Below are positions 1-8,890 of a DNA stretch of 64,000 nucleotides, in pieces (within the stretch, counting starts at the first letter, position 1; every line of letters starts with the position of its first letter). The notes under the pieces are model-generated. The model ran no database searches. It saw nothing but the letters and a program-made list of their open reading frames with translations, and had not been told where the DNA came from. Made by a program: the position numbers and the translations under genes. This stretch comes from UBA2966 sp965242505 (lineage in GTDB: Bacteria > Pseudomonadota > Alphaproteobacteria > UBA2966). Where the stretch lies: the NCBI GenBank assembly GCA_965242505.1, contig OZ251449.1:1054001-1118000 (forward strand), in the 5' to 3' direction.

Positions 1-1
1 G

Positions 2-1504
2 ATCGAGGACCCGCGCGGCAACCGCGCGACGGCCGAACTGGCGGAGCGCAACCTGTGGCCGACGGCTCCCTACAGCCGTCCCTACACCGGTTTCCGGCGC
101 GTTCCCGAACCGCCGCGGACGGACCTCTCCGGCCTGACCGAACGCGCCCGGGACCTGAAGCGGGAGTCGGACGCGAACGACCGCTGGCGGCGAACGGAGT
201 GCGTCAACCTGATCCCGTCGGAGCAACCGACCTCGCGTTTCGTCGACTCGCTCATGACCGCCGATCCCGCGGGCCGCTACAACGAGCACAACCGGATCAA
301 GGCGCTCGGCCCCGACGCGCCCGACGTGCGCTACTACAAGGGCACGTCGTTCATCATGGACAAGGAGGAGGAACTCCGCGCGGCGCTCAGGACGTTCTTC
401 GGCTGCCGCGACGTGGAGCCGCGCGTCATCAGCGGCCAGATGGCCAACGACGTCGTGTACGACGCGCTCAAGCAATATCGCAACCGCGCGCGCGGCGGCG
501 ACCCGAGGCCCATCGGCCGGGTCCTCGCGCACGACCTCAACAGGGGCGGCCACCTCAGCGCCCAGGCGGCGGGCGCCCTCAAGAACTACGTCGATCTCGA
601 CCCGCGCACCCATCGGCCCGCGGTCGAGCATTTCCCGTCCCTGAAGGAGAACCCCCACCGCATCGACGTCGACGCGACCAGGGAACTGATCGCCCGGACC
701 CGGCCGGAGCTCATCGTCTTCGGGCGCAGCGTCATCGTCCACAGGGAGCCGGTCCGCGAGATCTCGGAATTCGTGCGCGCGGAGTTCGGCGCCGACAACC
801 CCGCCCGGCCGGTCATCCTCTACGACGCGGCCCACGTGCTCGGCCTGCTCGGCCCGTACTTCCAGGACCCGTTCGCGGAAGGGGCCGACCTCGTCACCGG
901 CTCCACCCACAAGACGTTCTTCGGGCCGCAGCGCGGGATCGTGCTGGGCAACATGCCGCCCGGGTCGGCGCTCGAGCCGTTGTGGGACTACATCGCCTCG
1001 CGGACCTTCCCCGGCCACGTCAGCAACCACCACCTCGGCACGATGCTGGGCCTCCTCGGCGCCACCTACGAAATGCTCGCCTTCAGGGACGACTACCCGA
1101 GACAGGTCATCGCCAACGCCAGGGCCTTCGCGCGCGGGCTGGCGGAGAACGGCATGGCGCTGGAGGGCGACCCCGACCGAGGCCATACGGAGACCCACCA
1201 GGTGCTGATCCGCACCGCGCGCGGCCGCGGAGAGTTCATCGCCAGCCTGTTCGAGGCCAACAACGTCGTCACCAACCCGCAGGCCTACTGGGACGACGCG
1301 AGCTTCGCCGCCGCCAGCGGCGTGCGCACCGGCGCGCAGGAAATGACGCGCCACGGCATGAAGGAGCCGGACTTCGCCGAGCTGGCGGCGCTCGTCGCCG
1401 ACATCGCCCACAACGGCGAGACCCGGCCCGAGGGCCACTGGAAGGAGCCGGTGAAGGCGTTCCGCGCCCGCTTCCGCGAGATGGCGTACTGCCTGGAGCA
1501 TTGA
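2..1504 (+). CDS. Serine hydroxymethyltransferase-like PLP enzyme (5' end cut by window)
   Basis: PLP-dependent fold-type I enzyme of the glycine/serine hydroxymethyltransferase family. The frame is open to the first base, so the start lies outside; 500 residues are visible. The family's N-terminal motif ECVNLIPSEQPTS is followed by GRYNEHN, then DAAHVLGL (PLP-contacting Asp) and GSTHKTFFGPQRG, where the Lys at about 911-913 should be the Schiff-base lysine. An ATG at 254 would remove the conserved ECVNLIPSEQ segment and is therefore not the true start. About 60 residues precede that segment, a longer N-terminus than standard GlyA, and the sequence is divergent. It may be a GlyA paralog acting on another amino acid rather than the housekeeping enzyme. 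It is followed by repeat DNA with no co-directional gene. Confidence 0.82.
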   Translation: MEDPRGNRATAELAERNLWPTAPYSRPYTGFRRVPEPPRTDLSGLTERARDLKRESDANDRWRRTECVNLIPSEQPTSRFVDSLMTADPAGRYNEHNRIKALGPDAPDVRYYKGTSFIMDKEEELRAALRTFFGCRDVEPRVISGQMANDVVYDALKQYRNRARGGDPRPIGRVLAHDLNRGGHLSAQAAGALKNYVDLDPRTHRPAVEHFPSLKENPHRIDVDATRELIARTRPELIVFGRSVIVHREPVREISEFVRAEFGADNPARPVILYDAAHVLGLLGPYFQDPFAEGADLVTGSTHKTFFGPQRGIVLGNMPPGSALEPLWDYIASRTFPGHVSNHHLGTMLGLLGATYEMLAFRDDYPRQVIANARAFARGLAENGMALEGDPDRGHTETHQVLIRTARGRGEFIASLFEANNVVTNPQAYWDDASFAAASGVRTGAQEMTRHGMKEPDFAELAALVADIAHNGETRPEGHWKEPVKAFRARFREMAYCLEH

Positions 1505-1532
1505 GAGGGGCCGTTGACGCTCCTCCCCCCTG

Positions 1533-1845
1533 GCGCCGCGACCCCCACCCCGACCCTCCCCCTGCAAGGGAGAGGGAGAAGAAGGGGGGATGAAGAAGAA
1601 GGGGTGATGGAGGGAGCCGCTATCGCTCCTCCCCCCTGCCCCACTGATACTCCTCCCCCCTGACAGGGGGGAGGTCGGGAGGGGGGTCCGGATGCACGCG
1701 CGCCGCGCAATCATCGCTCCTCCCCCCGGCGCGACCCCCACCCCGACCCTCCCCCTGCAAGGGAGAGGGAGAAAAACGGAGGGAGGTCGGGAGGGGGGTC
1801 CGCGGTCCCGCAACGCCGCGCGCTCCCCGATCCCCGCCGGTAGGA
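1533..1845. repeat. Intergenic palindromic repeat cluster (B, A, B, C modules)
   Basis: The 350-base gap after the SHMT-like gene holds two B modules (CGACCCCCACCCCGACC followed by an imperfect hairpin), one A module (10-base arms CTCCCCCCTG and CAGGGGGGAG around one central base) and a C module (GGTCCCGCAACGCCGCG). No credible gene is visible here. It separates two convergent genes, so the hairpins could also serve as transcription terminators. Confidence 0.9.
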
Positions 1846-1855
1846 GAAATGCGGG

Positions 1856-3403
1856 TCAGGCCTCGCCGCGCGCCGGCATCCGGATCAGAGCCAGGATCGG
1901 CAGGCACAGGAGGCCGGCCACGGCCAGCCACAGGAAATCGTCGTTGTAGGCCACGGCCGCGGCCTGCCGGGTCGCCTCGAGGTTGAGCGCCGCGGCGCCG
2001 ACCGGCTCGGCCAGGCTCCAGAAGTCGGGAAGCGGCAGGTGGCGCAGCGTCTCGTTGAACGGCGACGCGTAGTCGCGGAGCACGCTCCGGTTGGCCTGCG
2101 TCTCCCGGACCACGTAGGCGACGACCAGCGAGACGCCGACGCTGCTGCCGAAATTCCGGCTGAGGGAGAACAGCCCCGTGCCCACGTCCCGGTACTGCCG
2201 CGGCAACGTCGAGAACGTCACCACGCTGAGCGGCACGAAGTAGAACCCGACGCCGAACCCGTGGGCGAACACGGCGGCGTAGAACAGCCAGAGGTCGAAT
2301 CCGGGCGTGAGCAGCGACATCCGCCAGTTGGCCCAGACGAGCGCGGCGACGCCGACGGCCATCAGGGGCACCGGATGGACGCGGCCGACCAGCCGCCCGC
2401 CGGACACCGAGCCCACGGCGTTGCCGACGGCCTGCGGCACCATGACGAGGCCGGTCAGGAACACCGGATACCCCGCCAGCGATTGCAGGTACGGCGAGAT
2501 CAACGCCAGGAACGCCAGCCAGTGGACGCCCAACATGAACATCAACAGCAGGCCGGTCATGAAGTTCCGGTCGGCGAAGACGGTCCGGGGGATGAAGGGG
2601 CGGGAGGAGTAGATGCTGTGGACGACGAAGAAGTACAGGGCGGCGGCGGCGAGCGCGGAGGCCAGCACGATCTGCGGCGCCGAGAACCAGTCCATCCGCT
2701 CGCCGCGGCTCAACACGATCTGCAACGACACCAGGCCCACCGACAGGATCAGGAAGCCGGCCAGACCGAAGGGCTGGACGCCGGGGCGCCGGGTCCGGGT
2801 CGGGGCGAAGACGTAGATGATGGCGAAGGCGACGACGCCGAACGGCACGTTGATGTAGAAGGCCCAGCGCCAGCTGTGGAACTCCGCCAGATAGCCCCCC
2901 AGCGCGGGCCCCAGGACGATGCCCACCATGACGCCGAGCGACCACCAGCCCATGGCCTTGCCCCGCTCTTCGGGCGGGAACGCGTCGAACACGAAGGACT
3001 GGGAGATGGGAACCAGGGGCGATGCGAACACGCCCTGCGCGAACCGGCACACGACCAGCTCCTGAAGGCTCTCCGCCCGGCCCGTGAACACCGAGGCGAC
3101 GCAGAAGCCGACGGTGGTGATCAGGAACAGGCGGCGACGGCCCAGGTGGGCGGTCAGCGTTCCCGTGAGCGGCATGAAGATGGCGACCGCGATCAGATAG
3201 GCGGCCAGCACCCATGCGATCTCGTCCTGGGTCGCCGAGAGCGACCCCTGGATGCGGGGCATGGCCACCGTGGCCATGGTGGTGTCGACCACCTGAAGGT
3301 TGGCGCCCAGCACGACCCCGGCGAAGATCAGCAGCCGGTAGCGCATGGGCGCGTCCCGGTCGGCGGCCTCCGGGGCCGCGGGCGAGGAGTCCCGAGCCGT
3401 CAT
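1856..3403 (-). CDS. MFS transporter, DHA2 (EmrB/QacA) family
   Basis: Proton-driven multidrug or metabolite exporter of the inner membrane, 515 residues, the usual size for 14-helix DHA2 proteins. The first helix carries the DHA2 signature LQVVDTTMATVAMP. A motif A-like loop (GTLTAHLGRRRLF) lies between helices 2 and 3, and an antiporter motif C-like stretch (GVMVGIVLGPALGGYL) in helix 5. No membrane-fusion partner gene is adjacent, so assignment to a tripartite EmrAB-TolC pump cannot be made, although a TolC homolog lies 22 kb away. The start ATG at 3403 is 57 bases from the ilvD stop (3461), and both genes run leftward, so co-transcription is possible. Substrate unknown. Confidence 0.88.
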   Translation of the reverse strand: MTARDSSPAAPEAADRDAPMRYRLLIFAGVVLGANLQVVDTTMATVAMPRIQGSLSATQDEIAWVLAAYLIAVAIFMPLTGTLTAHLGRRRLFLITTVGFCVASVFTGRAESLQELVVCRFAQGVFASPLVPISQSFVFDAFPPEERGKAMGWWSLGVMVGIVLGPALGGYLAEFHSWRWAFYINVPFGVVAFAIIYVFAPTRTRRPGVQPFGLAGFLILSVGLVSLQIVLSRGERMDWFSAPQIVLASALAAAALYFFVVHSIYSSRPFIPRTVFADRNFMTGLLLMFMLGVHWLAFLALISPYLQSLAGYPVFLTGLVMVPQAVGNAVGSVSGGRLVGRVHPVPLMAVGVAALVWANWRMSLLTPGFDLWLFYAAVFAHGFGVGFYFVPLSVVTFSTLPRQYRDVGTGLFSLSRNFGSSVGVSLVVAYVVRETQANRSVLRDYASPFNETLRHLPLPDFWSLAEPVGAAALNLEATRQAAAVAYNDDFLWLAVAGLLCLPILALIRMPARGEA

Positions 3404-3460
3404 CGCGCGTCCGTCCGCTCCGCTCCGGGGCCGGGCGAACGGCCCGTCAAGGAGACCGCC

Positions 3461-5185
3461 TCAGACGTCGGCGTACTGGCGAACCTCCGTGTGGCCGCCG
3501 GAATGGGTCACGGCGCCCTTCTCCGCCGGGCCGACCGTCTGGGCGTACTTCCACAGCGCGCCCGACTGGAAGTCGCTGGCCCTGGCGGTCCACGACCCGC
3601 GGCGTTCGGCCAGCTCGTCGTCCGACAACTCGACGTCGAGCGTCCCCTTCTCCGCGTCGATGCGGATGACGTCGCCGTCCCGGAGCAGGCCGATCGGGCC
3701 GCCCACCGCCGCCTCGGGGCCGATGTGGCCGACGCAGAAGCCGCGCGTCGCGCCGGAGAACCGCCCGTCGGTGATAAGCGCGAGCTTCTCGCCCATGCCC
3801 TGGCCGTAGATCGCGGCCGTCGTCGCCAGCATCTCGCGCATTCCGGGACCGCCGCGCGGCCCCTCATGGCGGATGACGATGACGTCGCCCTCCCGGTACG
3901 CCTTCCTCCGCACCGCCTCGAAGGCGTCCTCCTCGCGGTCGAACACCCGCGCGGGGCCGGTGAACCGGAGGCGCGCGAGGCCGGCGACCTTCACGATTCC
4001 GCCCTCCGGCGCGAGATTGCCCCTGAGGCCGACCACGCCGCCGGTCGGGCTGAGAGGGTTGGAGACCGGGCGGATCACGTCCTGGTCCTCGCGGAACGAG
4101 AACGCCTCGAGGTTCTCGGCGATGGTCCGGCCCGTCACCGTCAGGCAGTCGCCATGCAGGAAACCGCCGTCCATCAGGGTCTTCATCAGCACGGGCACGC
4201 CGCCCGCCTCGTACATGTCCTTGGCGATGTACCTGCCGCCCGGCTTGAGGTCGGCGATGTAGGGCGTGCGCCGGAATATCTCGCAGACGTCGTGCAGGTC
4301 GAAGTCGATCCCCGCCTCGTTGGCGATGGCGGGCAGGTGGAGGCCGGCGTTGGTCGACCCGCCCGACGCGGCGACCACCGTCGCCGCGTTCTCCAGCGCC
4401 TCCCGCGTCACGACGTCGCGCGGACGGACGCCGTGCGCCAGGAGGCTCATCACCGCCGCGCCCGACGCCTCGGCCAGCGCGTCGCGGGATTCGTAGGGCG
4501 CCGGGGCCCCGGCCGACAGCGGCAGGGCGAGGCCGATGGCTTCGGACACGCAGGCCATCGTGTTGGCGGTGAACTGCCCGCCGCACGAACCGGCGGACGG
4601 ACACGCCACGCATTCGAGCTCGCGCAGCGTCTCGTCGTCCATGGCGCCGGCGCTGTGCTTCCCGACGGCCTCGAACACGTCGACCACGGTCACGTCCCGG
4701 TTCCGGAAGCGCCCCGGCAGGATCGAGCCGCCGTACATGAACACCGAGGGCACGTTGAGGCGCACCATCGCCATCATCAGGCCCGGCAGCGACTTGTCGC
4801 ACCCCGCCAGCCCCACGAGGGCGTCGTAGGCGTGCCCGCGCACGGTGAGCTCGGTCGAATCGGCGATGACCTCGCGGCTCACCAGGGAGGACTTCATCCC
4901 CTCGTGGCCCATCGCGATGCCGTCCGTCACCGTGATGGTGGTGAACTCCCGCGGGGTGCCGCCGTTCGCGGCGACGCCCTTCTTCGCCGCCTGGGCCTGG
5001 CGGGACAGGGCGATGTTGCACGGGGCGGCCTCGTTCCACGTCGTCACCACGCCGACCAGAGGCTGGTAGATCTCCTCCTCGCTGAGGCCCATCGCGTAGA
5101 GATAGGAGCGATGCGGCGCCCGCTCCGGCCCGACCGTCGAATGACGGCTCGGCAGTTTCGATTTGTCGAAGGTCTTGACGTCCAT
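3461..5185 (-). CDS. ilvD: Dihydroxy-acid dehydratase
   Basis: Dehydrates 2,3-dihydroxy-isovalerate and 2,3-dihydroxy-3-methylvalerate to the 2-oxo acids in valine/isoleucine synthesis; cytosolic Fe-S enzyme. It has 574 residues, full length for the IlvD/Edd family. Visible signatures are AAPCNIAL (Cys56), AGCDKSLPG (Cys129, Lys131) and CPSAGSCGGQFTANTM (Cys201), which supply the cluster ligands and the metal-binding lysine, and C-terminal DGRFSGATRGFCVGHIGPEA. The ATG at 5185 is preceded by a GGGGGAGA ribosome-binding site. The family also contains sugar-acid dehydratases. The branched-chain role is the default reading, but no other ilv gene is nearby. Confidence 0.9.
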   Translation of the reverse strand: MDVKTFDKSKLPSRHSTVGPERAPHRSYLYAMGLSEEEIYQPLVGVVTTWNEAAPCNIALSRQAQAAKKGVAANGGTPREFTTITVTDGIAMGHEGMKSSLVSREVIADSTELTVRGHAYDALVGLAGCDKSLPGLMMAMVRLNVPSVFMYGGSILPGRFRNRDVTVVDVFEAVGKHSAGAMDDETLRELECVACPSAGSCGGQFTANTMACVSEAIGLALPLSAGAPAPYESRDALAEASGAAVMSLLAHGVRPRDVVTREALENAATVVAASGGSTNAGLHLPAIANEAGIDFDLHDVCEIFRRTPYIADLKPGGRYIAKDMYEAGGVPVLMKTLMDGGFLHGDCLTVTGRTIAENLEAFSFREDQDVIRPVSNPLSPTGGVVGLRGNLAPEGGIVKVAGLARLRFTGPARVFDREEDAFEAVRRKAYREGDVIVIRHEGPRGGPGMREMLATTAAIYGQGMGEKLALITDGRFSGATRGFCVGHIGPEAAVGGPIGLLRDGDVIRIDAEKGTLDVELSDDELAERRGSWTARASDFQSGALWKYAQTVGPAEKGAVTHSGGHTEVRQYADV

Positions 5186-5299
5186 CCCGCGATCTCCCCC
5201 GTCGTTCCCGCCCCGCGAACGGGACGCCCAAGCGTTTCACGGGCGCGCCCGAAAATCAATTCCGCCCGTTCGGCGACGGGACGCCGCAGGGTCCGTTCG

Positions 5300-5492
5300 C
5301 ACTCCTCTCCCCCGGCGCGACCCCCACCCCGACCCTCCCCCTGCAAGGGAGAGGGAGAACGAGGGATGGAGTGGTCGTTTGCGCTCCTCCCCCCTGACAG
5401 GGGGGAGGTCGGGAGGGGGGTCCGCCGCGATCCCGCAACGCCGTGACCCCCACCCCGGCCCTCCCCCTGCCAGAGGGAGGGAGAACGAGGGG
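5300..5492. repeat. Intergenic palindromic repeat cluster (B-A-B)
   Basis: Occupies most of the 328-base gap between ilvD and the SLATT-like gene. Two B modules flank one A module; the A-B pair is joined by the short C-type sequence CGATCCCGCAACGCCG. Nothing else recognisable is present in the gap. Confidence 0.9.
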
Positions 5493-5513
5493 GAAGAGGA
5501 CACGCGAGGCGAA

Positions 5514-6071
5514 CTACGCTTCGCTGGTTTTTTCCCGCAGGGAGACGGCGTAGTCGGACTGACTGGCCCAATGCGCAAATTTGCAGCGCAACCAGGAGAT
5601 AGACGGCCATTGCGCGGGGTCGTCGCCCTTGGACCGCAGCAGCTCGAAATGGCACATCACGTCGAGCAGGCGCAGCACCGGGGGCTCGCTGGCCTCGACC
5701 GACAGGCGGGCCTTCACCAAATCCTCATGCTCGGCGTCGTCCAGATTGCGGCCGTGGGCGAAGCGTTGCTCCAGGGAAATGAACTGGCGCGCCAGATCGC
5801 CGTGCAGATTGGCTTGGCGCGCCGTTCCGACCGCCAGGTCCACCGCGCCCAAGAGCGCCACGACCCCGGCGACGGCCGCCGGCAGCCAGCTCCACTCGGC
5901 GGACGGTCCGGCCAGGAACGCCGTCGCGGCCGACGACCCCCCGAGCACCGCGCAGGCGACCGTGATCGTGTTCCAAATCTCGTAGAACCGCCGCCGTCGA
6001 TGGTGGTAGCGGACCGAGCGCTGGATACCGAACAGCAGGTCGTACGTCCTGTCGTCGATCTGGTCAGTCAC
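5514..6071 (-). CDS. SLATT-like two-transmembrane protein
   Basis: 185 residues. The N-terminal RHHRRRRFYEIWN basic stretch is followed by two hydrophobic segments (about residues 32-52 and 57-78), then a soluble helical half containing GTARQANLHGDLARQFISLEQR. That layout (two helices near the N-terminus followed by a helical domain) resembles the SLATT family of predicted membrane effectors linked to nucleotide-sensing systems; this is pattern recognition, not a search result. It starts with GTG at 6071, and its first base pairs overlap the stop codon of the upstream 56-residue gene (GTGA), so translation is likely coupled. No SLOG, SMODS or other sensor gene is adjacent, which weakens a defence interpretation. 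Confidence 0.6.
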   Translation of the reverse strand: MTDQIDDRTYDLLFGIQRSVRYHHRRRRFYEIWNTITVACAVLGGSSAATAFLAGPSAEWSWLPAAVAGVVALLGAVDLAVGTARQANLHGDLARQFISLEQRFAHGRNLDDAEHEDLVKARLSVEASEPPVLRLLDVMCHFELLRSKGDDPAQWPSISWLRCKFAHWASQSDYAVSLREKTSEA

Positions 6072-6238
6072 TTGCCGTCCGTGTCCTTTGGCTGCGGCTT
6101 CGGCGTGGGCCGTCTTGGCTCCAGCGTATTGCTTATCCGCGTACTGCTTAATACCCGTCCTTCAGACTTCCTTAATGGACCGTCCTGTTGTGAGGGAGTG
6201 GGTTTTGGTTTTGGTTTGGACTTGTCTTGATCCGCCAT
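6068..6238 (-). CDS. Small lysine/proline-rich protein (56 aa), coupled to SLATT-like gene
   Basis: Starts at ATG 6238 after GGAAAGG seven bases upstream, and stops at 6068 within the GTG start of the SLATT-like gene. The protein begins MADQDKSKPKPKPTPSQQ and ends RRPTPKPQPKDTDGK: a short, hydrophilic, basic and probably disordered chain with no recognisable domain. The clear ribosome-binding site, the stop/start overlap and a good upstream promoter support it as a real gene rather than a chance frame. Function unknown; a partner or regulator of the membrane protein is a reasonable inference only. Confidence 0.6.
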   Translation of the reverse strand: MADQDKSKPKPKPTPSQQDGPLRKSEGRVLSSTRISNTLEPRRPTPKPQPKDTDGK

Positions 6239-6292
6239 GTGAAAACCTTTCCGGTGTCGTCCGACCGCGGGACCATCCGACGGCCCGAGCCA

Positions 6293-6322
6293 AAGATAGC
6301 AGTCAGCGGCGCGGAAGTCCAA
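6293..6322 (-). promoter_or_regulatory. Candidate sigma-70 promoter for the small protein / SLATT-like operon
   Basis: On the minus strand TTGGAC (6322-6317) is followed after 18 bases by TATCTT (6298-6293). Transcription would begin about 50 bases before the ATG at 6238. Both boxes match the consensus at four to five of six positions, unusual in such GC-rich DNA. Confidence 0.5.
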
Positions 6323-6401
6323 TCGATCCGGCAATCCCGATACCCGACCGACACCCGCCCGGCTCGCGGCCGCACGTCCATGCCCTCCTCCCGGCTTCCC
6401 C

Positions 6402-6490
6402 GCTGGCGCGACCCCCACCCCGACCCTCCCCCTGCAAGGGAGAGGGAGAACCAAAGGGGACGGGAGGGGGGTGGACCGCGGTCGCGCCGG
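6402..6490. repeat. Intergenic palindromic repeat (B module)
   Basis: One B module (GACCCCCACCCCGACC plus its hairpin) and a partial A flank lie between the RidA stop and the SLATT-operon promoter. Confidence 0.85.
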
Positions 6491-6500
6491 GTAATGCGGG

Positions 6501-6890
6501 CTACCCGTCCATCTCCACCGTGGGTTCGATCTCGAGGACCATGTCGGGCGACGCCAGCCGCGAGACCTCAATCAGGGTCGCCGAGGGACGGCTGGCGTAG
6601 AGCTCCCGGACCGCGTCCCGCGCCTCCTGGAAGGCGTCGAGGTCGGTCGTGTAGATCGTCAGGCGGACGATGCCGTCGATTCCGGCGCCGGCGGCGGCGC
6701 ACACGTCCTTGACGTTCTGGACGATCCGTTCGGCCTGCCGGCGCATGTCGCCGGGACCGTCGACGGAGCCGTCGGGCAACCGCGCCGTGATGCCCGAGAC
6801 GTGCAGCAGTTTCCGCTCCGATACGTTGCCCGGCGCGTGCGGGACGCCTCGCTCCCACGGCTTGCCGGTGAATACGGTGTTGCGGCCCAT
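6501..6890 (-). CDS. RidA family (YjgF/YER057c/UK114) protein
   Basis: 129 residues, the normal size of these trimeric proteins, which hydrolyse reactive enamine/imine intermediates from PLP enzymes or act in pathway-specific deamination. The fold markers are visible in order: LLHVSGITARLPDG, the helix RRQAERIVQNVKDVCAAAGA, VRLTIYTTDLDAF, and SRPSATLIEVSRLASPDMVLEIEPTVE near the end. The canonical RidA catalytic Arg within an R-x-A-VEV-type motif is replaced by the context SATLIEVSRLAS, so it is more likely a Rid subfamily member of unknown substrate than housekeeping RidA. ATG 6890 follows GGGAGG. It is divergent from the DUF1028 gene. Confidence 0.85.
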   Translation of the reverse strand: MGRNTVFTGKPWERGVPHAPGNVSERKLLHVSGITARLPDGSVDGPGDMRRQAERIVQNVKDVCAAAGAGIDGIVRLTIYTTDLDAFQEARDAVRELYASRPSATLIEVSRLASPDMVLEIEPTVEMDG

Positions 6891-7028
6891 GTCGTTCCTC
6901 CCTTCGCGTCGCCTCGCGCGGACGTCCGGTTCTGGTTACACTTCCGGTCCGGCCAGGGCAATCCGGCGCCGGGGCCTTTCCATCGCGGCGCAGGCCGCCG
7001 CGAAGCGCGGACCGGGAGGAAATCGACC

Positions 7029-7736
7029 ATGACGTTCACCATCATCGGGCGCTGCCGGCGGACGGACCGGCTGGGAGTCGGGATCGCGACCTATTCGCTC
7101 GCCGTCGGGTCCTACTGTCCGCGCGTCAAGCACGGCGTGGCGGCGCTCTCCAACCAGGCCTTCGTCAATCCGCCGCTGGGGTCCATCGCCATGGACCTCC
7201 TGGAGGACGGCATGGCGCCGGAAGACGTCCTCGACGACCTCGAGGCCCACGATCCCCTGCTCCGCTACCGCCAGATCGGCATCGTCGGCCGCTTCGGCGC
7301 GGCGGCGTGCCTGTCGGGGAGCGACTGCCGGCCCTACGTCGGACACGAGATCGGGGACGGATACGTCGCCATGGGCAACGCGCTGGCGGGACGCCACGTC
7401 GTCGAAGCCATCGGCGCGGCCTTCCGGGAGCACGAGGACGAAGACCTCGACGAACGCCTGATGCGGGCGGTCGAGGCGGGACGCGACGCCGGCGGCCAGG
7501 CGACCGCCGCCGGCGAACGCATGGCCGAACGCTCGGCGGCCCTCCACGTCGCGCAACCCGACATGGCGGAGACCATCGACCTCCGGGTCGACGTCCACGA
7601 CACGGCGGTGGAGGAACTGCGGCGGGCGTTCGACGCCTACAGGCCCTACGCGGCGCACTACCTGTGGCGCGCCCTGGACCCGGCGACGCTGCCGCCGCAG
7701 GACGCCTGGGCGGCGGAACGGGGGCTCCCCGTTTGA
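7029..7736 (+). CDS. DUF1028 family protein (Ntn-hydrolase-like fold)
   Basis: 235 residues; start ATG 7029 preceded by GGGAGGAAA. The N-terminus MTFTIIGRCRRTDRLGVGIAT and the following ALSNQAFVNPPLGSIAMDLLEDGMAPEDVLDDL match the DUF1028 pattern, in which the protein resembles Ntn hydrolases and is often found beside RidA, amidase or aminotransferase genes in catabolic clusters. Here it is divergent from a RidA-family gene, the common association. The substrate is unknown. Twenty-eight bases separate it from the downstream oxidoreductase, so the two may be co-transcribed. Confidence 0.8.
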   Translation: MTFTIIGRCRRTDRLGVGIATYSLAVGSYCPRVKHGVAALSNQAFVNPPLGSIAMDLLEDGMAPEDVLDDLEAHDPLLRYRQIGIVGRFGAAACLSGSDCRPYVGHEIGDGYVAMGNALAGRHVVEAIGAAFREHEDEDLDERLMRAVEAGRDAGGQATAAGERMAERSAALHVAQPDMAETIDLRVDVHDTAVEELRRAFDAYRPYAAHYLWRALDPATLPPQDAWAAERGLPV

Positions 7737-7764
7737 GGACGCGGCCCGGCATCCCAGCCCGCCG

Positions 7765-8766
7765 ATGAAGGCGCCCCTCGACATGGCGGTGATCGGGGTC
7801 GGCCACTTCGGCCGCTTCCACGCCGAGAAGGTCGCCGCCCTCGAAACCGCGAACCTCGTCGCCGTCGCCGACGCCAACGCCGAACGGGCGCGCGAGGTCG
7901 GCGGCGAGTTCGGCGTCGAGGCGGTAGCGGACTTCCGGGACCTCTTCGGGCGGATCGACGCGGCCTGCGTCGCCGCGCCGACGAAACATCACTTCGACGT
8001 GGCCGCCGCCTGCCTGGAGAACGGCGTCCACGTTCTGGTGGAAAAGCCGATCACCGACGATCTGGCGACGGCGAGACGCCTCGTGGACCTGAGCGAGCGG
8101 CGCGGGCGGACGCTCCAGGTCGGCCACCTCGTGCGGTTTTCCGGCGTCGTCGAGGCGCTGCGGCGGCAAGTGAAACGCCCGCTCTACATCGATTCGGTCC
8201 GCATCGCGCCGTACAAGCCGCGCGGCACGGACGTGAACGTGATCCTCGACCTCATGGTGCACGACCTCGACCTGATCCTGTCGCTCGTGGACGCGCCGCC
8301 GGTCGGCATCGACGCCGCGGGAGCGCCCGTGATCTCGCCGTCCGAGGACATCGCCAGCGCCCGGCTCAAGTTCGCGAACGGCTGCATCGCCAACATCACG
8401 GCCAGCCGCATCAGCTTCAAGACCGAACGGAAGATGCGCATTTTCGAGCCCGACGCCTACATCGCCGTCGACTTCGACGCCCAGCGCATCCGCACGCTCC
8501 GCAAGAGCGAGGGGCTGGCGGCGCCGGGCCTCCCCGGGATCGACGGCGACGAACGGCGGTACGACGAGGGCGACGCGCTGGAGCGGGAGATACGGTCGTT
8601 CGTGGACGCCGTCCTGAACGACCGCGCGCCGGTCGCGTCGGGCGCGGACGGCGTCAGGGCGCTGGAGGCGGCCCTGCGGATCAACGAAAGCCTGCGCGCG
8701 CACCTGGAGTTCGTGCGCGAGGCCGACGCGCGCCTCCGGGACGACGCCTCCCCGGCGGCGGAGTGA
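7765..8766 (+). CDS. Gfo/Idh/MocA oxidoreductase, possibly GnnA-like
   Basis: 333 residues. An NAD(P)-binding Rossmann motif VIGVGHFGRFHAEKVA lies at the N-terminus; the Gfo/Idh signature HVLVEKPITDD (catalytic Lys region) and DLMVHDLDLIL (His) follow, with the C-terminal beta-sheet domain containing GCIANITASRISF. Proteins with this VHDLDLIL / NITASRIS pattern are typically encoded near lpxB and, where studied, include GnnA, which oxidises UDP-GlcNAc at C3 for amide-linked lipid A. lpxB lies 1.3 kb away on the other strand, which fits, but no GnnB aminotransferase is visible in the window. The GnnA role is inference; the family is certain. Confidence 0.85.
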   Translation: MKAPLDMAVIGVGHFGRFHAEKVAALETANLVAVADANAERAREVGGEFGVEAVADFRDLFGRIDAACVAAPTKHHFDVAAACLENGVHVLVEKPITDDLATARRLVDLSERRGRTLQVGHLVRFSGVVEALRRQVKRPLYIDSVRIAPYKPRGTDVNVILDLMVHDLDLILSLVDAPPVGIDAAGAPVISPSEDIASARLKFANGCIANITASRISFKTERKMRIFEPDAYIAVDFDAQRIRTLRKSEGLAAPGLPGIDGDERRYDEGDALEREIRSFVDAVLNDRAPVASGADGVRALEAALRINESLRAHLEFVREADARLRDDASPAAE

Positions 8767-8792
8767 GCGGGCGTCGTTCCCCGGTCCCCCCT

Positions 8793-8862
8793 CCGCGACC
8801 CCCCTCCCGACCTCCCCCCTGTCAGGGGGGAGGAGTATCAGTGGTCAGGGGGGAGGAGTATC
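8793..8862. repeat. Intergenic palindromic repeat (A module)
   Basis: One A module lies in reverse orientation between the convergent Gfo/Idh and ChaC-methyltransferase genes, followed by a half-copy of its GGGGGGAGGAGTATC end. Confidence 0.85.
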
Positions 8863-8890
8863 GACGTCGCTGGACGAGCGGGAACACGGT

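Noticed and set aside
254..1504. ATG 254 as the start of the SHMT-like gene
   Set aside because: It would cut off the conserved ECVNLIPSEQ segment, and the frame remains open to the window edge.
2039..5446. A 1135-codon open frame on the + strand
   Set aside because: Antisense to the MFS transporter and ilvD; compositionally random Arg/His/Gln-rich product.
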